DNA of 64,000 nucleotides from Polynucleobacter asymbioticus (GTDB taxonomy: Bacteria; Pseudomonadota; Gammaproteobacteria; Burkholderiales; Burkholderiaceae): the NCBI RefSeq assembly GCF_018687575.1, contig NZ_CP061297.1:1618821-1682820 (forward strand). The letters are read 5' to 3'. The position numbers and the translations under genes were made by a program. Below the pieces are notes generated by a model that did not search any database, was not told the DNA's origin, and saw only the letters and a list, made by a program, of their open reading frames with translations. Of the stretch, positions 28,593 through 38,605 are shown piece by piece. The first letter of the stretch is position 1. Every line of letters begins with the position of its first letter.

Positions 28593-30173
28593 ATGATCCG
28601 CACAGCCCTACTCTCTGTTTCCGATAAAAATGGCATCGTGCCGTTCGCTAAAGCCCTTCATGAGCAAGGTGTCAAGCTGATCTCTACTGGCGGTACCGCA
28701 AAACTCCTGGCTGAAAATAATTTGCCCGTAGTGGAAGTATCTTCACTTACCAAGTTCCCGGAGATGTTGGATGGCCGCGTAAAGACCTTGCATCCCATGG
28801 TTCATGGTGGCTTATTGGCTCGCCGAGATTTCCCTGAGCACATGGCTGCTTTGAAAGAACATGGCATCGATACGATCGATATGCTCGTGATCAACCTCTA
28901 CCCATTTAATGAAACAGTGGCTAAAGCAGATTGCTCATTTGAGGATGCAGTTGAGAACATCGATATTGGTGGTCCAGCGATGTTGCGTGCCGCTGCCAAA
29001 AACCATCAAGATGTGACCGTACTCATTTCACCAGAAGATTACGCACCTGTACTCGAAGAAATGAAAGCCAATAAAAATGTAGTTTCTTATAAGACCAATT
29101 TGGGTCTGGCTAAAAAAGTATTTGCCCATACCGCCCAATACGATGGCGCGATTGCAAATTATCTATCTGCATTAGGTGATGACCTCGATCACAAGAAACG
29201 ATCTGCCTATCCAGAAACGCTGCACCTTGCCTTTGAAAAAGTGCAAGAAATGCGCTATGGCGAGAACCCACACCAATCAGCAGCTTTCTACAAAGACATT
29301 TATCCAGTTGATGGTACGCTTGCCAACTACAAACAATTACAAGGCAAAGAGCTCTCCTACAACAATATTGCCGATGCTGACTCTGCCTGGGAATGTGTCA
29401 AAAGCTTCACCGGTAATGCTGGCGGTGCTGCAGCGTGCGTCATCATCAAGCATGCGAACCCTTGCGGTGTAGCTGTTGCTGCCAATGCCCTCGAGGCCTA
29501 TCAAAAGGCATTCAAAACAGATCCGAGCTCAGCCTTTGGCGGAATTATTGCCTTCAACGTGCCATGTGATGGCGCCGCAGCTGAAGCGATTTCAAAGCAG
29601 TTTGTAGAGGTATTGATTGCGCCAAGCTTTAGCGCTGAAGCAAAAGCCATCTTTGCCGCCAAACAAAATGTACGTCTCTTAGAGATTCCTTTAGGTACTG
29701 CATTTAATACTTTTGACTTCAAACGTGTTGGCGGTGGCTTGCTCGTTCAATCTCCTGATGCGAAGAACGTCCTTGAGAACGAAATGCGCGTTGTCAGTAA
29801 GCGCCTCCCAACTCCAAGCGAAATGCACGACATGATGTTTGCATGGCGCGTTGCCAAGTTTGTAAAGTCCAATGCGATTGTGTATTGCGCTAACGGTATG
29901 ACTCTCGGTATTGGCGCTGGCCAAATGAGCCGCGTAGACTCCGCACGTATGGCTAGTATTAAGGCTGAGAACGCAGGTTTAAGCCTCAAAGGCTCTGCAG
30001 TAGCTAGTGATGCCTTCTTCCCATTCCGCGATGGTTTGGATGTGGTTGTGAATGGTGGTGCAAGCTGCGCTATTCAGCCTGGTGGCAGCATGCGTGATGA
30101 TGAAATCATTGCGGCAGCTGATGAGCACGGCATCGCCATGATCTTTACTGGCACACGTCACTTTCGTCACTAA
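28593..30173 (+). CDS. purH: bifunctional AICAR formyltransferase/IMP cyclohydrolase
   Basis: A 526-residue bifunctional enzyme for the last two steps of purine synthesis. The N-terminal MGS-like cyclohydrolase domain (about 1-190) has [13 protein letters not shown] and the [16 protein letters not shown] stretch. The formyltransferase domain (about 200-526) has [22 protein letters not shown] and DAFFPFRDG. Length and motifs are normal. It stands 48 bases after fis and six bases before ruvC. Confidence 0.97.
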   Translation: MIRTALLSVSDKNGIVPFAKALHEQGVKLISTGGTAKLLAENNLPVVEVSSLTKFPEMLDGRVKTLHPMVHGGLLARRDFPEHMAALKEHGIDTIDMLVINLYPFNETVAKADCSFEDAVENIDIGGPAMLRAAAKNHQDVTVLISPEDYAPVLEEMKANKNVVSYKTNLGLAKKVFAHTAQYDGAIANYLSALGDDLDHKKRSAYPETLHLAFEKVQEMRYGENPHQSAAFYKDIYPVDGTLANYKQLQGKELSYNNIADADSAWECVKSFTGNAGGAAACVIIKHANPCGVAVAANALEAYQKAFKTDPSSAFGGIIAFNVPCDGAAAEAISKQFVEVLIAPSFSAEAKAIFAAKQNVRLLEIPLGTAFNTFDFKRVGGGLLVQSPDAKNVLENEMRVVSKRLPTPSEMHDMMFAWRVAKFVKSNAIVYCANGMTLGIGAGQMSRVDSARMASIKAENAGLSLKGSAVASDAFFPFRDGLDVVVNGGASCAIQPGGSMRDDEIIAAADEHGIAMIFTGTRHFRH

Positions 30174-30179
30174 GCACTT

Positions 30180-30701
30180 ATGCGCTGGATAGGAATCGAC
30201 CCAGGTCTTCGAACAACGGGTTTTGGCGTCATTGATGTTGATGGCCAAAAACTGAGCTACGTAGCCTCTGGGACGATTGAAAGCGGTGACCCAGACCAAG
30301 GTCTTCCTGTGAGATTAGGAATCTTGTACTCAGGCATTAAAGAGGTTCTAGAGACCTACCAACCAGAGCAAGCAGCTATCGAAGAAGTGTTCCTGAACGT
30401 CAATCCTCGTTCTACCCTGATGCTGGGTCAGGCTCGAGGTGCAGTGATTGCAGCCCTCGTATCCGACAAACTCCCTGTTGCAGAGTTCAGTGCACTCAGA
30501 GTAAAGCAGTCCATCGTAGGAACCGGTAGAGCTACCAAGCCTCAAGTTCAAGAAATGGTGAAGCGTTTACTCCGTCTAAGCCGTGCTCCCGGCACCGATG
30601 CAGCCGATGCTTTGGGAGTAGCCATTTGCGCTGCGCATCATGCCCAGATTCCGAAAGTAATTACCGCAGCTCTTGCACCCAAAAAGACTAGCAAGAAATA
30701 A
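30180..30701 (+). CDS. ruvC: crossover junction endodeoxyribonuclease RuvC
   Basis: A 173-residue RNase H-fold nuclease. Acidic catalytic residues are in [12 protein letters not shown] (Asp7), AIEEVF (Glu) and the C-terminal [13 protein letters not shown] segment. It cuts Holliday junctions guided by RuvAB. It leads the ruvC-ruvA-ruvB group. No LexA-like CTGT-N8-ACAG box is seen immediately upstream. Confidence 0.97.
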   Translation: MRWIGIDPGLRTTGFGVIDVDGQKLSYVASGTIESGDPDQGLPVRLGILYSGIKEVLETYQPEQAAIEEVFLNVNPRSTLMLGQARGAVIAALVSDKLPVAEFSALRVKQSIVGTGRATKPQVQEMVKRLLRLSRAPGTDAADALGVAICAAHHAQIPKVITAALAPKKTSKK

Positions 30702-30727
30702 CAATACAAACAGGTTAAGATCTTTAC

Positions 30728-31312
30728 ATGATTGGTCGCATACAAGGCATTCTCGTTTCAGTTCACCCTCCTCGCCTCTTGGTAGATTGCCAAGGCGTTG
30801 GCTATGAGATCGATGTGCCAATGAGCACCCTGTATCAACTCCCAGAGACCAATCAAAAAATTACGCTTCTCACGCACTTCCAAGTTCGTGAAGATGCGCA
30901 ACAGCTCTTTGGCTTTGCCACTGAAACAGAGCGTGAAGCATTTAGACAATTGATTAAGATTAGCGGTGTCGGCTCACGCACTGCCCTTGCCGTACTTTCT
31001 GGCATGAGCGTTAACGAATTGGCTCAAGCCATTACTATGCAAGAAGCAGGACGCCTGACTCAAGTCCCCGGCATTGGTAAAAAGACTGCTGAACGTCTTT
31101 GCCTAGAACTCAAAGGCAAGTTGGCCCCAGATTTAGGAATTGTTGGCGGCAAACCTCAAGCGATTGAAGCAAGCAGTGAAGTTTTGCAGGCCCTCTTGGC
31201 GCTGGGTTATTCAGAAAAAGAAGCGCATCTTGCCCTCAAACAAATACCGCCCGATACCACTGTATCGGATGGTATCCGCATGGGCCTCAAATACCTCTCG
31301 AAGTCTTCTTAA
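30728..31312 (+). CDS. ruvA: Holliday junction branch migration protein RuvA
   Basis: A 194-residue protein with an N-terminal OB fold ([10 protein letters not shown]), two helix-hairpin-helix motifs ([15 protein letters not shown] and [12 protein letters not shown]) and a C-terminal domain that contacts RuvB ([13 protein letters not shown]). Tetramers bind four-way junctions. It lies 26 bases after ruvC and 31 before ruvB. Confidence 0.97.
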   Translation: MIGRIQGILVSVHPPRLLVDCQGVGYEIDVPMSTLYQLPETNQKITLLTHFQVREDAQQLFGFATETEREAFRQLIKISGVGSRTALAVLSGMSVNELAQAITMQEAGRLTQVPGIGKKTAERLCLELKGKLAPDLGIVGGKPQAIEASSEVLQALLALGYSEKEAHLALKQIPPDTTVSDGIRMGLKYLSKSS

Positions 31313-31343
31313 CTAGTCACCCAAACACCACTACACTTGCAGT

Positions 31344-32414
31344 ATGGCAATCCACACAGAAGACCTCAGCTCAATTCCTGAAGATTTACCGGAAGGCAAT
31401 GACCGCATCGTTAGCGGTGCAGCCGGAAACTCGGAAGCCGTCTTCGAAAGAGCTTTGCGCCCAAAACAGCTTGATGAGTATGTTGGCCAAACTAAGGCGC
31501 GTGCCCAACTAGAGATCTTCATTACTGCAACTCGAGCTCGCCAGGAAGCGCTCGATCACGTACTACTCTTCGGACCTCCAGGTCTTGGTAAAACCACCCT
31601 AGCGCACATCATTGCTAGAGAGCTTGGTGTGAACTTACGCCAAACTAGCGGCCCTGTTCTCGATAGACCGGGTGATCTCGCTGCATTGCTGACCAATTTA
31701 GAAGCAAACGATGTGCTCTTTATTGATGAGATTCATCGCCTCTCTCCAGTGGTGGAGGAGATTCTGTACCCAGCGCTAGAGGACTACAGCCTAGACATCA
31801 TGATTGGTGAAGGTCCTGCAGCGCGCAGCGTCAAAATTGATCTCAAGCCCTTCACGCTTATTGGCGCAACAACACGTGCCGGCATGCTCACCAATCCACT
31901 GCGTGATCGCTTTGGCATTGTGGCAAGACTGGAGTTCTACACCACTGAAGAGCTCACCAAAATTATTACGCGTTCTGCCAGCTTGCTAAAAGCCGATATT
32001 GACCCAGAGGGATCAATTGAGATTGCGAGGCGTGCTAGAGGCACTCCACGTATCGCTAATCGCCTATTACGTCGAGTGCGCGACTACGCCGAAGTCAAAG
32101 GCACGGGCACCATTACTAAAGAAATGGCCGATGCCGCATTAAAAATGCTCGATGTCGATCCAAGTGGTTTTGATGTGATGGACCGTAAATTACTCGAAGC
32201 CATCTTGCATAAGTTTGATGGTGGCCCCGTAGGAATTGATAACTTAGCAGCTGCAATTGGTGAAGAGCGCGACACCATTGAGGATGTCTTAGAACCTTAT
32301 CTGATTCAACAAGGCTATCTACAAAGAACCTCACGTGGCCGAGTGGCAACACGCCAAGCCTATGAGCACTTTGGCCTCACCCCACCTAGCGGCTCTGCTA
32401 GCCTCGATATTTGA
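31344..32414 (+). CDS. ruvB: Holliday junction branch migration ATPase RuvB
   Basis: A 356-residue AAA+ motor. Walker A is [12 protein letters not shown], Walker B is LFIDEIHRL, sensor 1 is GATTRAG and the C-terminal winged helix has [13 protein letters not shown]. It drives branch migration together with RuvA. The [11 protein letters not shown] start of the domain is standard. It is convergent with tyrS with only three bases between the stops. Confidence 0.97.
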   Translation: MAIHTEDLSSIPEDLPEGNDRIVSGAAGNSEAVFERALRPKQLDEYVGQTKARAQLEIFITATRARQEALDHVLLFGPPGLGKTTLAHIIARELGVNLRQTSGPVLDRPGDLAALLTNLEANDVLFIDEIHRLSPVVEEILYPALEDYSLDIMIGEGPAARSVKIDLKPFTLIGATTRAGMLTNPLRDRFGIVARLEFYTTEELTKIITRSASLLKADIDPEGSIEIARRARGTPRIANRLLRRVRDYAEVKGTGTITKEMADAALKMLDVDPSGFDVMDRKLLEAILHKFDGGPVGIDNLAAAIGEERDTIEDVLEPYLIQQGYLQRTSRGRVATRQAYEHFGLTPPSGSASLDI

Positions 32415-32417
32415 GAT

Positions 32418-33650
32418 CTAGCTCAGCGTAACCTTGGCAAACTTACGCTTGCCTACCTGCACTACGTAAGTGCCAGCTTCAACCTTCAATTGCTTATCAG
32501 CAACTGTTACACCATCAATCTTCACACCGTTTTGTTCGATGTTGCGATTGGCTTCTGATGTTGATGGAGCTAAGCCGGCTACTTTCAGAAGATTGGCGAT
32601 TTGCATTGGCGCTCCAGTGAGAGTTACTTCTGGAATATCGTCAGGTACACCACCTTTAGCGCGGTGATTAAAGTCTTCCAATGCTTTTTCTGCAGCAGCT
32701 TGCGAATGAAAGCGTGCAACGATTTCTTGTGCGAGTAGCACTTTGCAATCTTTAGGATTTCTGCCGGCAGCCACTTCTTGCTTCATTAAATCAATTTCAG
32801 CCATCGGGCGGAATGAGAGCAAGGTGAAGTAATCCCACATTAATTCATCGGAGATACTCAAGAGCTTGCCAAACATTTCGCCAGCAGGCTCGCTGATGCC
32901 AATGTAATTGCCTTTGGACTTACTCATCTTGTCTACGCCATCCAAACCAACAAGGAGGGGCATAGTCAAAATACATTGTGGTTCTTGGCCATACTCACGC
33001 TGGAGCTCGCGCCCAACTAAGAGATTAAATTTCTGATCAGTACCACCAAGCTCCAAGTCGCTCTTCAAGGCAACAGAGTCATAGCCCTGCATTAGCGGAT
33101 ATAAGAACTCATGCACAGAGATAGGCACACCGTTACGGTAGCGCTTGGTAAAGTCATCGCGCTCTAACATTTGGGCAACGGTATATCGCGCTGCCAACTG
33201 AATCATGCCGCGTGCACCCAGAGGATCGCACCACTCGCTGTTGTAACGGACTTCCGTTTTAGCAGGATCAAGCACCATACTAGCTTGACGATAGTAGGTC
33301 TGCGCATTGACAGCGATTTCTTCAGCCGTCAGTGGTGGACGGGTTGCATTACGTCCCGAAGGATCACCAATCATGCTGGTGAAGTCACCAATCAAGAAAA
33401 TGACCGTATGACCCAAATCTTGTAACTGACGTAACTTGTTCAAAACAACGGTATGGCCTAAATGGATATCAGGTGCAGTTGGATCCAAACCCAACTTAAT
33501 ACGCAAAGGCGTACCTGTAGCTTGGCTCTTGGCTAACTTCTGAATCCAATCCGTCTCGACCAATAACTCATCACAACCCCTTTTGGTTACTTCAAGGGCT
33601 GCAAAAACTTCAGGAGTCAGTGGGTATTTTTGTTCTGGTTTAGCCGTCAT
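32418..33650 (-). CDS. tyrS: tyrosine--tRNA ligase
   Basis: A 410-residue class I synthetase: HLGH near residues 63-66 as the HIGH motif, KMSKSKGN near 241-247, and a C-terminal S4 RNA-binding domain (about 345-405). The KMSKS form places it with the TyrZ-like subgroup rather than the KFGKT type of E. coli TyrS. It is divergent from anmK with about 100 bases between them. Confidence 0.96.
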   Translation of the reverse strand: MTAKPEQKYPLTPEVFAALEVTKRGCDELLVETDWIQKLAKSQATGTPLRIKLGLDPTAPDIHLGHTVVLNKLRQLQDLGHTVIFLIGDFTSMIGDPSGRNATRPPLTAEEIAVNAQTYYRQASMVLDPAKTEVRYNSEWCDPLGARGMIQLAARYTVAQMLERDDFTKRYRNGVPISVHEFLYPLMQGYDSVALKSDLELGGTDQKFNLLVGRELQREYGQEPQCILTMPLLVGLDGVDKMSKSKGNYIGISEPAGEMFGKLLSISDELMWDYFTLLSFRPMAEIDLMKQEVAAGRNPKDCKVLLAQEIVARFHSQAAAEKALEDFNHRAKGGVPDDIPEVTLTGAPMQIANLLKVAGLAPSTSEANRNIEQNGVKIDGVTVADKQLKVEAGTYVVQVGKRKFAKVTLS

Positions 33651-33751
33651 GCTGATTGGGTTAGCTTAGTGACTTACTTAGTCGGTTAAATTAGTATTTA
33701 GATTGCTAAAGCATAATTGTCGCATTCCTGAGAACAAAGCCCTGATACTGC

Positions 33752-34882
33752 ATGAATAAGCCTCAATCCCTCTATATTGGCCTGATGTCTGGCACTAGCC
33801 TAGATGGGATCGATGCCGTGCTGGCAAAGATTGAAGCCTCCGGGGCAGCATACCTTCTAGGCTCCGTAAGCACCCCCTTTAGTCCGGAGTTGCGCAAAGC
33901 ACTTGCCGACCTACAAAGTCCCGGACCAAACGAAATTCACCGGGAGAATCAGGCTGCTAATGCCTTGGCAGTAGCCTATGCGGATGCAGTTAAGCAATTA
34001 CTTACTCAGGCCAAGCTATCCCCTGCAGATATCAGCGCAATTGGTGCCCATGGTCAGACCATTCGTCACCAAGCTGATCTTGCTCATCACTTAGCTTATA
34101 CGCACCAAACCCTCAATCCAGCCCTATTAGCGGAGCTCGCTGGCATTGATGTCATCGCAGACTTTAGAAGTCGTGATTTAGCAGCAGGCGGTCATGGTGC
34201 GCCTCTAGTGCCAGCCTTTCATGCGCAACAATTTTCTACAGATAAAAATATCGCCGTGCTCAATCTTGGCGGCATTGCTAACCTGACGCTATTACCCAAA
34301 GAGGGTGAAGTGAGGGGCTTTGATTGCGGCCCCGGCAATATGTTGATGGATGCCTGGATTGCGGATCAACAAGGACACACCTTTGATGAGAACGGCACTT
34401 GGGCATCACAAGGCAAGGTCAATCAAGCGCTGTTATCACGAATGATGGCCGATGCATTTTTTGCAAAAGCTCCGCCAAAAAGCACGGGGCGTGATGACTT
34501 TCATCTAGAGTGGTTGCAAAAGCAAATTGGCTCGGACAACATCAATGCCGAAGATGTCCAAGCCACCCTCTTGCAATTAACTGTGGACTCAGCCCTGCAA
34601 GCCTTGGAGCGCTACGCCCCGCAAACCCAGACATTCATTATCTGTGGTGGTGGTGCGCGCAATAGCGCATTACTCAATTTATTTAAATCTAGAGCTGAAA
34701 TCTTATTTACGAACAAACTTGAGATTGTTACCAGTGATGCGCTTGGCATTGACCCACAACTAGTCGAAGGCCTTGCATTTGCATGGCTTGCATGGGCCCA
34801 TAAAGAAAAACAGCCAGCAAATTTGCCAGCCGTTACGGGAGCGAAGGGTCCTAGAATTCTAGGCGCTTGCTACCCTGCGTAG
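33752..34882 (+). CDS. anmK: anhydro-N-acetylmuramic acid kinase
   Basis: A 376-residue kinase of the ASKHA fold: YIGLMSGTSLDGIDAVL at the start, GAHGQTIRH, NLGGIANLT and GFDCGPGNMLMDAW as in AnmK. It converts anhydroMurNAc released in cell-wall turnover to MurNAc-6-phosphate. With AmgK and MurU, also in this window, it fits a salvage route to UDP-MurNAc. The gene order tyrS / anmK / erpA is typical of this group of bacteria. Confidence 0.95.
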   Translation: MNKPQSLYIGLMSGTSLDGIDAVLAKIEASGAAYLLGSVSTPFSPELRKALADLQSPGPNEIHRENQAANALAVAYADAVKQLLTQAKLSPADISAIGAHGQTIRHQADLAHHLAYTHQTLNPALLAELAGIDVIADFRSRDLAAGGHGAPLVPAFHAQQFSTDKNIAVLNLGGIANLTLLPKEGEVRGFDCGPGNMLMDAWIADQQGHTFDENGTWASQGKVNQALLSRMMADAFFAKAPPKSTGRDDFHLEWLQKQIGSDNINAEDVQATLLQLTVDSALQALERYAPQTQTFIICGGGARNSALLNLFKSRAEILFTNKLEIVTSDALGIDPQLVEGLAFAWLAWAHKEKQPANLPAVTGAKGPRILGACYPA

Positions 34883-34900
34883 TTAAATTAACTTTTCTCT

Positions 34901-35278
34901 TTATGCAGAGAAAGAAGAGCCGCAACCACAAGTAGTTTGGGCATTAGGATTCTTAATCACAAACTGTGAACCATTGATGTCTTCTTTGTAATCAATCTCA
35001 GCGCCAACTAAATATTGGAAGCTCATTGAATCTACCAATAAAGTCACACCATTTTTTTCAAAGAGCGTGTCATCTTCATTCACAGCATCATCAAATGTGA
35101 AGCCATACTGAAATCCTGAGCAACCACCACCTTGAACAAACACGCGCAGTTTTAATTCAGGATTGCCTTCTTCAGCAATCAAGTCAGCCACTTTTGCAGC
35201 AGCGCTATCCGTGAACACCAATGGAACTGGTGGCTCGGCTAAATCTTGTACAGTATCTTGCGTAGCTAATTGGGTCAT
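34901..35278 (-). CDS. erpA: iron-sulfur cluster insertion protein ErpA
   Basis: A 125-residue A-type carrier. The three conserved cysteines are Cys53 in [11 protein letters not shown] and Cys117/Cys119 in TTCGCGSSF. It hands Fe-S clusters to apoproteins in the cytoplasm. The N-terminal 20 residues are a less conserved extension. Convergent with anmK. Confidence 0.93.
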   Translation of the reverse strand: MTQLATQDTVQDLAEPPVPLVFTDSAAAKVADLIAEEGNPELKLRVFVQGGGCSGFQYGFTFDDAVNEDDTLFEKNGVTLLVDSMSFQYLVGAEIDYKEDINGSQFVIKNPNAQTTCGCGSSFSA

Positions 35279-35361
35279 GATTTACTCCTAATTCAAAAGG
35301 CAATGATTCATTTTAGGCTTTTAATTCCAAGTGTGCTGAAGGGTCTTTCCAGCACGCCTGA

Positions 35362-36420
35362 TTATGGTGAAACGGCGATCTGTGTCAATCCAGTGGTCTC
35401 AGGTAAGCCAAACATCAGGTTCATACACTGAACACCCTGGCCCGAAGCACCCTTCACCAAATTATCCTCAACTACCAAAATAACCAAAGTATCACCATCT
35501 CCAGGACGATGAATAGCAATCCTTAAGCCATTACTACCCCTTACAGAGCGTGTTTCTGGATGACTACCAGCCGGCATCACATCCACAAAAGGCTCACCTT
35601 TGTAGAAACCCTCATACAGCTTTTGGAAATCCACCTTCATTCCCGCCTCAGTCAAGCGCACATACAAGGTTGAATGAATCCCTCTAATCATTGGTGTCAA
35701 ATGCGGCACAAAGGTCAAACCAATCTGGTCGTGACCAGCGATAGCCTTCAATCCTTGGACGATTTCTGGAAGATGGCGATGGCCTTTAACGCCATAAGCC
35801 TTAAGGTTATCACTGGACTCTGACAACAAGGTGCCAATCTCCGCCTTACGGCCAGCACCAGATGTGCCCGACTTCGAGTCAGAAATAATATGGGTGCCAT
35901 CAATCAATTGCTTACCACCAGTAGACTTTGGTGAAAGCAATGGCGCAAGACCCAACTGAACTGAAGTTGGGTAGCAACCCGCTAAACCTACTACGCGGGC
36001 TTTTTTAATTTCTTCCCGATTGATTTCAGCTAAACCATAAACTGCTTCAGCCAAAATTTCTGGGCAGCCGTGCTCCATACCGTACCACTTCGCAAATTCT
36101 TTGATGTCCTTTAAACGGAAGTCAGCTGCGAGATCCAAAATCTTCACGTTATTTGCAAGCAGCTCTTTGGCTTGTGCCATTGCTACGCCATGTGGTGTTG
36201 CAAAGAACACTACATCGCACTCATTTAGCTTGGCTTCATCTGGTGTCGTGAATTTGAGATCAATCCGGCCACGTAAAGAGGGGAACATCTCAGCCACTGG
36301 CATGCCAGCTTCCGTGCGGGAAGTAATTGCCTGAATTTTGACTTCGGGGTGCTGCGCTAACAAACGCAGTAATTCCACTCCGGTATATCCAGTGCCGCCA
36401 ACGATGCCAACTTTAATCAT
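35362..36420 (-). CDS. argC: N-acetyl-gamma-glutamyl-phosphate reductase
   Basis: A 352-residue enzyme of arginine synthesis: NAD(P)-binding [17 protein letters not shown], and the catalytic cysteine in [17 protein letters not shown]. It reduces the acyl phosphate to the semialdehyde. The start is taken at MIKVGIVGG, which has GGAG eight bases upstream; a TTG four codons earlier overlaps that ribosome site. It is downstream of the rplM-rpsI terminator, so it is probably transcribed separately. Confidence 0.96.
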   Translation of the reverse strand: MIKVGIVGGTGYTGVELLRLLAQHPEVKIQAITSRTEAGMPVAEMFPSLRGRIDLKFTTPDEAKLNECDVVFFATPHGVAMAQAKELLANNVKILDLAADFRLKDIKEFAKWYGMEHGCPEILAEAVYGLAEINREEIKKARVVGLAGCYPTSVQLGLAPLLSPKSTGGKQLIDGTHIISDSKSGTSGAGRKAEIGTLLSESSDNLKAYGVKGHRHLPEIVQGLKAIAGHDQIGLTFVPHLTPMIRGIHSTLYVRLTEAGMKVDFQKLYEGFYKGEPFVDVMPAGSHPETRSVRGSNGLRIAIHRPGDGDTLVILVVEDNLVKGASGQGVQCMNLMFGLPETTGLTQIAVSP

Positions 36421-36479
36421 GCCATTCTCCAAAATACCGACAGATGAATTTTATTTCTTGAATACCTAGATTGTAGAAA

Positions 36480-36506
36480 CAAAAAGGGCCGCTTGCGCGA
36501 CCCTTT
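36480..36506 (-). terminator. Rho-independent terminator after rpsI
   Basis: On the minus strand AAAGGGTCGC-GCAA-GCGGCCCTTT folds into a ten-pair stem including one G-U, then TTTTTG. It lies about 30 bases past the rpsI stop. The stem has a C-A mismatch on the plus strand, so it works best for the rplM-rpsI transcript. Confidence 0.85.
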
Positions 36507-36534
36507 CGATAAAACTTTAAGCGACTGAAAGAAA

Positions 36535-36936
36535 TTAGCGCTTGCTGAACTGCTTACGACGACGCGCGCCATGCAGACCAACTTTTTTACGCTCAACTTC
36601 ACGGGCATCGCGAGTTACCAAACCTGCTTTAGACAGAGTTGGCTTCAAAGCGTTGTCGTAGTCGATCAATGCACGAGTAACACCGTGACGAACTGCACCA
36701 GCTTGGCCAGTTTCACCGCCACCGCTAACGTTTACTTTGATATCAAAGGTAGTTAGGTGGGCTGTGAGAGCCAAAGGCTGACGAGCGATCATGCGTGATG
36801 TTTCGCGAGCAAAGTAAGCATCGATAGGTTTACCGTTAACAGTAATCTCACCTTTGCCAGATTTAATGAATACACGTGCTACAGAGCTCTTGCGACGACC
36901 TGTACCGTAATTCCAATTTCCGTAATTAATAGCCAT
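36535..36936 (-). CDS. rpsI: 30S ribosomal protein S9
   Basis: A 133-residue S9: [19 protein letters not shown] near the start and the basic C-terminus [12 protein letters not shown] that reaches the decoding centre. It is in the universal rplM-rpsI pair, nine bases after rplM, and is followed by a terminator. Confidence 0.98.
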   Translation of the reverse strand: MAINYGNWNYGTGRRKSSVARVFIKSGKGEITVNGKPIDAYFARETSRMIARQPLALTAHLTTFDIKVNVSGGGETGQAGAVRHGVTRALIDYDNALKPTLSKAGLVTRDAREVERKKVGLHGARRRKQFSKR

Positions 36937-36945
36937 TTGGTTTCC

Positions 36946-37374
36946 TTAAATCTCTAACGCTTTTGGCTGTTGAGCCGCATGCGGATGACTGGCATCGCCA
37001 TAGACTTTTAATTTCTTAATCATGGCATAACCTAGTGGGCCTTTTGGCAACATACCCTTCACAGCCTTCTCTAAAGCGCGACCTGGGAAACGATCTTGCA
37101 TCTTGTCGAAGTTAGTCGAGCTAATACCACCTGGGTATCCGCTGTGACGGTAATAAATTTTGTTCAAGCCTTTTGTGCCTGTAACACGCAGCTTAGAAGA
37201 GTTGATGACAACAATGAAGTCGCCGGTATCAACGTGTGGGGTGTATTCAGGCTTGTGCTTGCCGCGTAGACGGAGTGCCACTTCACTGGCGACACGACCG
37301 AGGACTTTGTCCGTAGCGTCAATCACGAACCATTCATGCACTACCTCATGGGATTTTGCAGAAAAAGTTTTCAT
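36946..37374 (-). CDS. rplM: 50S ribosomal protein L13
   Basis: A 142-residue L13: [36 protein letters not shown] and [18 protein letters not shown] are all family hallmarks. First gene of the rplM-rpsI operon. The leader from 37375 to about 37530 has no clear promoter that I could assign. A hairpin terminator and candidate small RNA lie upstream on the same strand. Confidence 0.98.
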   Translation of the reverse strand: MKTFSAKSHEVVHEWFVIDATDKVLGRVASEVALRLRGKHKPEYTPHVDTGDFIVVINSSKLRVTGTKGLNKIYYRHSGYPGGISSTNFDKMQDRFPGRALEKAVKGMLPKGPLGYAMIKKLKVYGDASHPHAAQQPKALEI

Positions 37375-37533
37375 GATTTCTCAAATTGTTATAGTCAAAA
37401 AAATTACCCCAACCAAACTACGTCCACCTTGGCCCTGCTTATGTTTGCAAGCTCGCAGATTCTGTAATTCACTTGGTACAACAAATCACCGCTGACTGGT
37501 TCGGTAATTCAGTAAAGCCTTGAATTGTAACCC

Positions 37534-37562
37534 AAAAAAAACCCAGGAACGAGTCCTGGGTT
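37534..37562 (-). terminator. Rho-independent terminator of the candidate small RNA
   Basis: On the minus strand AACCCAGGA-CTCGT-TCCTGGGTT forms nine pairs and runs into eight T in a row. On the plus strand the stem is followed by GGAATC and would not terminate. No protein gene on the minus strand ends here, which is why a separate short transcript is proposed. Confidence 0.85.
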
Positions 37563-37635
37563 GGAATCCACCTATGTTTAAGTGGAGGAGACACTGGGAG
37601 GCACATCGATCTCTTATATAAGACTGACTGCCAAT
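37534..37635 (-). ncRNA. candidate CU-rich small RNA upstream of rplM
   Basis: A predicted transcript of about 102 bases between a promoter-like pair (37642-37671) and a strong terminator. It opens with a 12-bp palindrome (TCTTATATAAGA, 37612-37623). An apparently unpaired stretch with GCCTCCC and TCTCCTCC follows, complementary to Shine-Dalgarno sequences. Then come a small TCCAC/GTGGA hairpin and the terminator. No open reading frame of note is present. It could act by pairing with ribosome-binding sites. The alternative is an attenuated rplM leader, since it is on the same strand and about 160 bases upstream of rplM. Confidence 0.55.
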
Positions 37636-37641
37636 ATGGTT

Positions 37642-37671
37642 ATTCTACACAAAAAATATGGTGCAACGCAA
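37642..37671 (-). promoter_or_regulatory. candidate sigma-70 promoter of the small RNA
   Basis: On the minus strand TAGAAT (37647-37642) matches five of six bases of the -10 consensus. A weak -35, TTGCGT (37671-37666), lies 18 bases upstream. The start would be an A near 37635. Support comes mainly from the matching terminator about 100 bases downstream. Confidence 0.45.
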
Positions 37672-37793
37672 GAATATTGACCAAAATCAATTTTTTGATG
37701 TTTTTTAGCAAAACTAGCCTCAAAACTAAGCATCGCCATTATTGGTAAACTATTGATAATATTGATTAATTTACTGATTTAGGGGTCACTAAC

Positions 37794-38219
37794 ATGGAAT
37801 GTCGAGTATCTTGGTTGGGTAATGGCGGAATGGCATTTTCAGCAGAAACTGGGAGCGGCCATCAAGTCACCATGGATGGCCCACCAGAGGCTGGAGGGAA
37901 AAATAGCGCCCCAAGGCCCATGGAGCTGATTTTGGCCGGCACTGGCGGTTGCTCTGCCTTCGATGTCGTGTTAATCCTTCAAAAGGCACGTCAAGAGATT
38001 AGCGCCTGCGATGTCAAACTGACCGCCGAGAGAGCTGAGATTGAGCCCAAGGTATTTACCAAAATTAACCTGCATTTCACCGTGAAAGGTAAAAATCTCG
38101 ATTTAAGCAAGGTTGAGCGCGCAGTGAAGCTATCTCATGAAAAGTACTGCTCCGCGACAACGATGCTCGCCAAAACAGCTGAGATTACTTATTCCATTGA
38201 CGTCCTGAACGACGCATAA
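37794..38219 (+). CDS. OsmC family peroxiredoxin-like protein
   Basis: A 141-residue OsmC/Ohr-fold protein. LILAGTGGCSAFDVVLILQKAR carries the first conserved cysteine, and HEKYCSATTMLAKTAEI the second, in the YhfA-like pattern. Members reduce organic hydroperoxides through the two cysteines, but the YhfA subgroup has no settled role. It stands alone between the candidate small RNA and rnpB. Confidence 0.85.
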   Translation: MECRVSWLGNGGMAFSAETGSGHQVTMDGPPEAGGKNSAPRPMELILAGTGGCSAFDVVLILQKARQEISACDVKLTAERAEIEPKVFTKINLHFTVKGKNLDLSKVERAVKLSHEKYCSATTMLAKTAEITYSIDVLNDA

Positions 38220-38232
38220 GTATTGAGAAAAG

Positions 38233-38540
38233 TGCAGAGTCAATCGATAAGCCGGATTCTGTCGCCCAGATTTGCATCTAGGGGCAATCATTCCTCTAGG
38301 CCGGCAGTTACCTGACGGCTCAAGCTCCCTACCCGCAGACTCAGCGGGACGCCTCATCGCCTGCTTACTTGGGATTGCTCCAGGTGGAGGTTACCGCGTT
38401 TCACCGTAACTAAATACGCTCGTCTCTGTGGCCCTATTCCTCACGTCACCGTGGATGGCCGTTAGCCATCACCCTTCCCTATGGAGTCCGGACTTTCCTC
38501 CCCCTCAATAAAGAGGCGGCGATTGCCCAATTGACTCTGC
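38233..38540 (-). ncRNA. rnpB: RNase P RNA, bacterial class A
   Basis: About 308 bases on the minus strand. The 5' GCAGAGTCAAT pairs with the 3' ATTGACTCTGC to make helix P1. The universally conserved GAGGAAAGTCCGGACTCC core (P4 and neighbours) and its 3' partner ACAGAATCCGGCTTAT are both present. GGTAAACTCC-like and GAAACGCGGTAACC segments fit the specificity domain. It is the catalytic RNA that trims tRNA 5' ends. Ends are placed from the P1 helix and may be off by a few bases. Confidence 0.97.
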
Positions 38541-38546
38541 GCCTGC

Positions 38547-38552
38547 AGTCTA
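38547..38552 (-). promoter_or_regulatory. likely -10 element of rnpB
   Basis: TAGACT on the minus strand matches four of six consensus bases. It sits seven bases before the predicted RNA 5' end at 38540. The -35 region (TTAAAC about 19 bases upstream) is weak, so the assignment rests on position. Confidence 0.4.
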
Positions 38553-38605
38553 ACGCAGTCGCAGAAATTTAGTTTAAAAAGTAAATTGTGGGGCTGTTGA
38601 AATAC

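Noticed and set aside
35331..35356. GTGCTG/CAGCAC hairpin between argC and erpA considered as a terminator
   Set aside because: The stem is only about six to eight pairs with an eleven-base loop, and there is no T-run on either strand.
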